From JBGTBD01 sp041749475 (lineage in GTDB: Bacteria > Pseudomonadota > Alphaproteobacteria > Rickettsiales > UBA998), in contig JBGTBD010000002.1 of the NCBI GenBank assembly GCA_041749475.1, positions 58,496 through 122,495 of the forward strand: a stretch of DNA of 64,000 nt, read 5' to 3'. Below, piece after piece: positions 61,697-64,000 of the stretch. A model generated the notes under the pieces. That model was not told where the DNA came from. It saw nothing but the letters and a program-made list of their open reading frames with translations, and ran no database searches. The number at the start of each line of letters is the position of its first letter. Position 1 is the first letter of the stretch. The position numbers were made by a program, and so were the translations under genes.

Positions 61697-63079
61697 ATGC
61701 TCGACCTCCAGCTAGCAGCCCTTGAAACCCTCCCGAAGACCCGCTTTACCGGTAAAGTGGCGACCGTCCGCGGTCTGATCATCGCCTGCTCGGGCTTACG
61801 TGAATTCCTCTCCATCGGATCGCGCTGCAAAGTCTATCGCCGTGACGGGCAGGAGGCGACGGCGATTCTTGCCGAGGTCGTCGGGTTCGATGAGGACTAC
61901 GCATTGCTGATGCCCTTCGCCGGGATCGACGGCATCGGGCCGGGGGCGCGTATCGAATTACTGGAATCCGTCGCTACCATCCGTCCACACCATTCATGGC
62001 TGGGACGTATCGTCGATGCGTTCGGCGATCCTATCGACGGGCTGGGGCCGTTATTGCCGGGGAATGACCCCGTGCCTATTCGTAATACACCTCCGCCCGC
62101 GCACCAGCGCCAACGCGTGGTCGGAAAAATCGACCTCGGCGTGCGGGCGATGAACACGTTCCTCACTTGTTGCCGTGGGCAACGGCTTGGCATCTTCGCC
62201 GGGTCGGGTGTCGGGAAATCTATTTTGATGTCCATGCTCGCCAAATATTCGCAAGCGACCGTCAACGTCATCGGTCTGGTCGGTGAGCGGGGGCGGGAGG
62301 TGCAGGAATTCATCCAGGACGATTTGGGCGAAGAGGGGTTGAAGCGTTCCATCGTCGTCGTCGCAACGTCGAGCGAGTCGGCGTTGATGCGTCGGCAGGC
62401 GGCCTACACCACCATGTCTATCGCCGAATATTTCCGCGATCAGAATGAAGAAGTATTATGCCTGATGGATTCGGTGACGCGCTTCGCGATGGCGCAGCGC
62501 GAGATTGGTTTATCGGTCGGTGAACCGCCTACGACCAAGGGATATACGCCGACCGTGTTCGCGGAATTGCCGTCACTGCTGGAGCGCTCCGGCCCCGGTG
62601 CGCCGGGTAAGGGGTCCATCACGGGGATGTTCTCCGTTCTCGTTGAAGGGGATGATACGAACGAGCCTATCGCCGATGCGGTGCGGGGGATTCTGGATGG
62701 GCACGTCGTGCTTGACCGTTCCATCGCCGAGCGCGGGCGGTTCCCGGCGATCAATATATTACGCAGCGTCTCGCGGTCAATGCCGGATTGTAATGCGCAT
62801 TATGAGAACGCGCTGGTGCAGATGGCGCGGCGTTTGCTCTCGACCTATGACGACATGGCGGAAATGATCCGCCTCGGTGCATACCGTAAAGGGTCTGATC
62901 CCGAGGTTGATAAATCCATCCAGTATTTCCCGCTGATCGAAGATTTCCTGCGTCAGCCGATGGAAGAGAAAGCCGCGCTGCAGGACGGGTATGCGCAGCT
63001 CGCGAAAATCCTTGGGCTGCCGCAATGGCCACCGATGGCCGCGGGTGCGGGTGAGCCGATTCCGCTGAAGCGTGGGTGA
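61697..63079 (+). CDS. fliI: Flagellum-specific ATPase FliI
   Basis: Energises substrate entry into the flagellar export apparatus. 460 residues. Walker A is GIFAGSGVGKSILMSMLAK, followed by GLVGERGREVQEFI, Walker B EVLCLMDSVTRFAMAQREIG and SITGMFSVLVEGDDTNEPIA, all distinguishing FliI from F1-ATPase subunits. fliJ follows after six bases. Confidence 0.96.
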   Translation: MLDLQLAALETLPKTRFTGKVATVRGLIIACSGLREFLSIGSRCKVYRRDGQEATAILAEVVGFDEDYALLMPFAGIDGIGPGARIELLESVATIRPHHSWLGRIVDAFGDPIDGLGPLLPGNDPVPIRNTPPPAHQRQRVVGKIDLGVRAMNTFLTCCRGQRLGIFAGSGVGKSILMSMLAKYSQATVNVIGLVGERGREVQEFIQDDLGEEGLKRSIVVVATSSESALMRRQAAYTTMSIAEYFRDQNEEVLCLMDSVTRFAMAQREIGLSVGEPPTTKGYTPTVFAELPSLLERSGPGAPGKGSITGMFSVLVEGDDTNEPIADAVRGILDGHVVLDRSIAERGRFPAINILRSVSRSMPDCNAHYENALVQMARRLLSTYDDMAEMIRLGAYRKGSDPEVDKSIQYFPLIEDFLRQPMEEKAALQDGYAQLAKILGLPQWPPMAAGAGEPIPLKRG

Positions 63080-63085
63080 TAGGTC

Positions 63086-63517
63086 GTGGCGCGTAAAGGA
63101 CTTCCCACCCTCATCCGCCTGCAGGAAAAGGCGCTGGAGGAAACACGCAAGAAAATGGTCGTGCTGCAACAGCGGCGTTCTGCGTTGGAAGATAAATCCG
63201 AAGAATTATTACAGCAATTGCAGAAGGAATTGCAGATGGCGGAGGAGCTGGCGACGATGTCCGGTTTCTTCGGGAATTTCTCTGCCCATATCAAGAAGCA
63301 GCGCGATGAGTTGGCGGTGGAGATGATGAAGATCGACCGTAAGATCGACGAGGTGAAAGAAGAGATGTTCGAGATCTTCAGTGACCTCAAGAAATACGAG
63401 ATCGCGCTCGATAACCAGAAGAAGATGCAGAAGAAAAAAGAAGACCGCCGCGAGACCTTCGCCTTCGACGAAATCGCCTCCCGCACGTTTCAAGAGAAGC
63501 AACGGGCTGATAAATAA
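63086..63517 (+). CDS. fliJ: FliJ-like flagellar export chaperone
   Basis: 143 residues, nearly all coiled-coil and rich in Lys, Glu and Gln (LEETRKKMVVLQQRRSALED; MKIDRKIDEVKEEMFEIFSD). Position right after fliI and length fit FliJ, the stalk-like partner of the FliI ring. FliJ sequences are poorly conserved, so the call rests on context and coiled-coil form. Start is GTG at 63086. Confidence 0.78.
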   Translation: MARKGLPTLIRLQEKALEETRKKMVVLQQRRSALEDKSEELLQQLQKELQMAEELATMSGFFGNFSAHIKKQRDELAVEMMKIDRKIDEVKEEMFEIFSDLKKYEIALDNQKKMQKKKEDRRETFAFDEIASRTFQEKQRADK

Positions 63518-63566
63518 TATGATTTTATGTCATCAAGTTGCAATCATTCGGGGGTATAGTGCGGGG

Positions 63567-64000
63567 ATGACATTGCGTAGCCTTTTTTACACCATCCCAT
63601 GCGTCGTGCTGCTTTCCGCCTGTTCGGATACGACGGAGGTGCAGCGCGTCTATAACGATGTGCGCGATGATTGCCGCGGGTTCGCGGAAAGCAATGTCGG
63701 CCAGTATACGGGGCAAGGCGGTTCGGAGAAGGATTATAACGCACAGCTGACCTCTATGTTCAGCGAATGCATGTTCCAGCAGGGCTGGACGGTGGCGACG
63801 CCGCCGGTAGCGGTCGCCAGTAACGATGGCTGGGGGGCATCGCCGCAGCATCCGGAAACCATTGCTTCCTCCTCACGCTCGTCGGCGATGGCGACGCAGC
63901 CTGCACAGACCCAACCCGCCACCGCAACACAGACGCGCAGCGCCGCATCCGGCCGCGCTGTACCGCGTGAAAATCCGCAGGCACAGCAGGGCGCCGCCGG
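63567..64000 (+). CDS. Lipoprotein, 3' end outside the window
   Basis: The frame starts at ATG 63567 (GGGG just before) and stays open to the last base. The product begins MTLRSLFYTIPCVVLLSACS, a lipoprotein signal with lipobox LSAC. After it come VQRVYNDVRDDCRGFAES and FSECMFQQGWTVATPPVAV, then an Ala/Gln/Thr-rich region. Two cysteines in the globular part may pair. Family unknown. It lies 49 bases after fliJ and may belong to the same transcript. Confidence 0.75.
   Translation, partial: MTLRSLFYTIPCVVLLSACSDTTEVQRVYNDVRDDCRGFAESNVGQYTGQGGSEKDYNAQLTSMFSECMFQQGWTVATPPVAVASNDGWGASPQHPETIASSSRSSAMATQPAQTQPATATQTRSAASGRAVPRENPQAQQGAA

Overview
The window is 64 kb of a moderately GC-rich alphaproteobacterial chromosome. 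Pointers to the class are a dnaA-dnaN-recF-gyrB run, a CtrA response regulator divergent from fliI/fliJ, a fdxA-GNAT-carD group, an sdhCDAB operon, an Rrf2 regulator beside cysK, a DUF1150-like small protein, and a ValRS of the archaeal-like type known from Rickettsia. The organism should be motile, respire with succinate dehydrogenase, make ubiquinone (ubiE-ubiB) and export heme for cytochrome c (ccmC). I cannot place it below class level.

Layout. 0-8.6 kb: recR, lolA and ftsK on the minus strand, then the 4.5S SRP RNA gene, dnaX and a YbaB gene on the plus strand, an acyltransferase and a YajQ protein. 8.7-20.3 kb: a mostly minus-strand housekeeping block (ilvD, M23 peptidase, xthA, ThiF-like, a DUF418-like membrane protein, cysK, Rrf2, dut, coaBC, ubiB, ubiE). 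20.4-28.8 kb: plus-strand mutM, rpsT, a rhodanese overlapping dnaA, dnaA, dnaN, recF, gyrB; a perfect DnaA box lies in front of rpsT. 28.9-33.6 kb: M48 peptidase, DUF898 protein, valS. 33.6-44.9 kb: the accessory region. 45-53 kb: tRNA-Leu, an AT-rich patch, pyrBCF, a TPR lipoprotein, SDR, a Rap1a-like protein, mazG, ccmC. 53-64 kb: fdxA, GNAT, carD, an unknown protein, sdhCDAB, a peptidoglycan-binding-domain protein, ctrA, fliI, fliJ and the start of a lipoprotein cut by the window edge.

The most unusual part is 33.6-44.9 kb. Four genes encode proteins that start with a type IV prepilin signal and a shared minor-pilin-like domain. In three of them this domain is fused to RCC1-type beta-propeller repeats carrying two cysteines per blade. 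I count 21, 7 and 7 blades, so each protein appears to hold a whole number of seven-bladed propellers (three, one and one). The fourth stops inside its serine-rich linker and has no propeller. A secreted beta-helix protein with the same kind of serine linker sits among them on the opposite strand. This looks like a family of pilus-tip or surface binding modules. No pilus assembly gene is in the window.

The chromosome also carries many short palindromic repeats of several families. Most are bounded by GTCAT and ATGAC. A separate family with CTCTCCC/GGGAGAG arms has one copy in the ffs upstream region and a second inserted in frame inside valS, similar in principle to Rickettsia palindromic elements.
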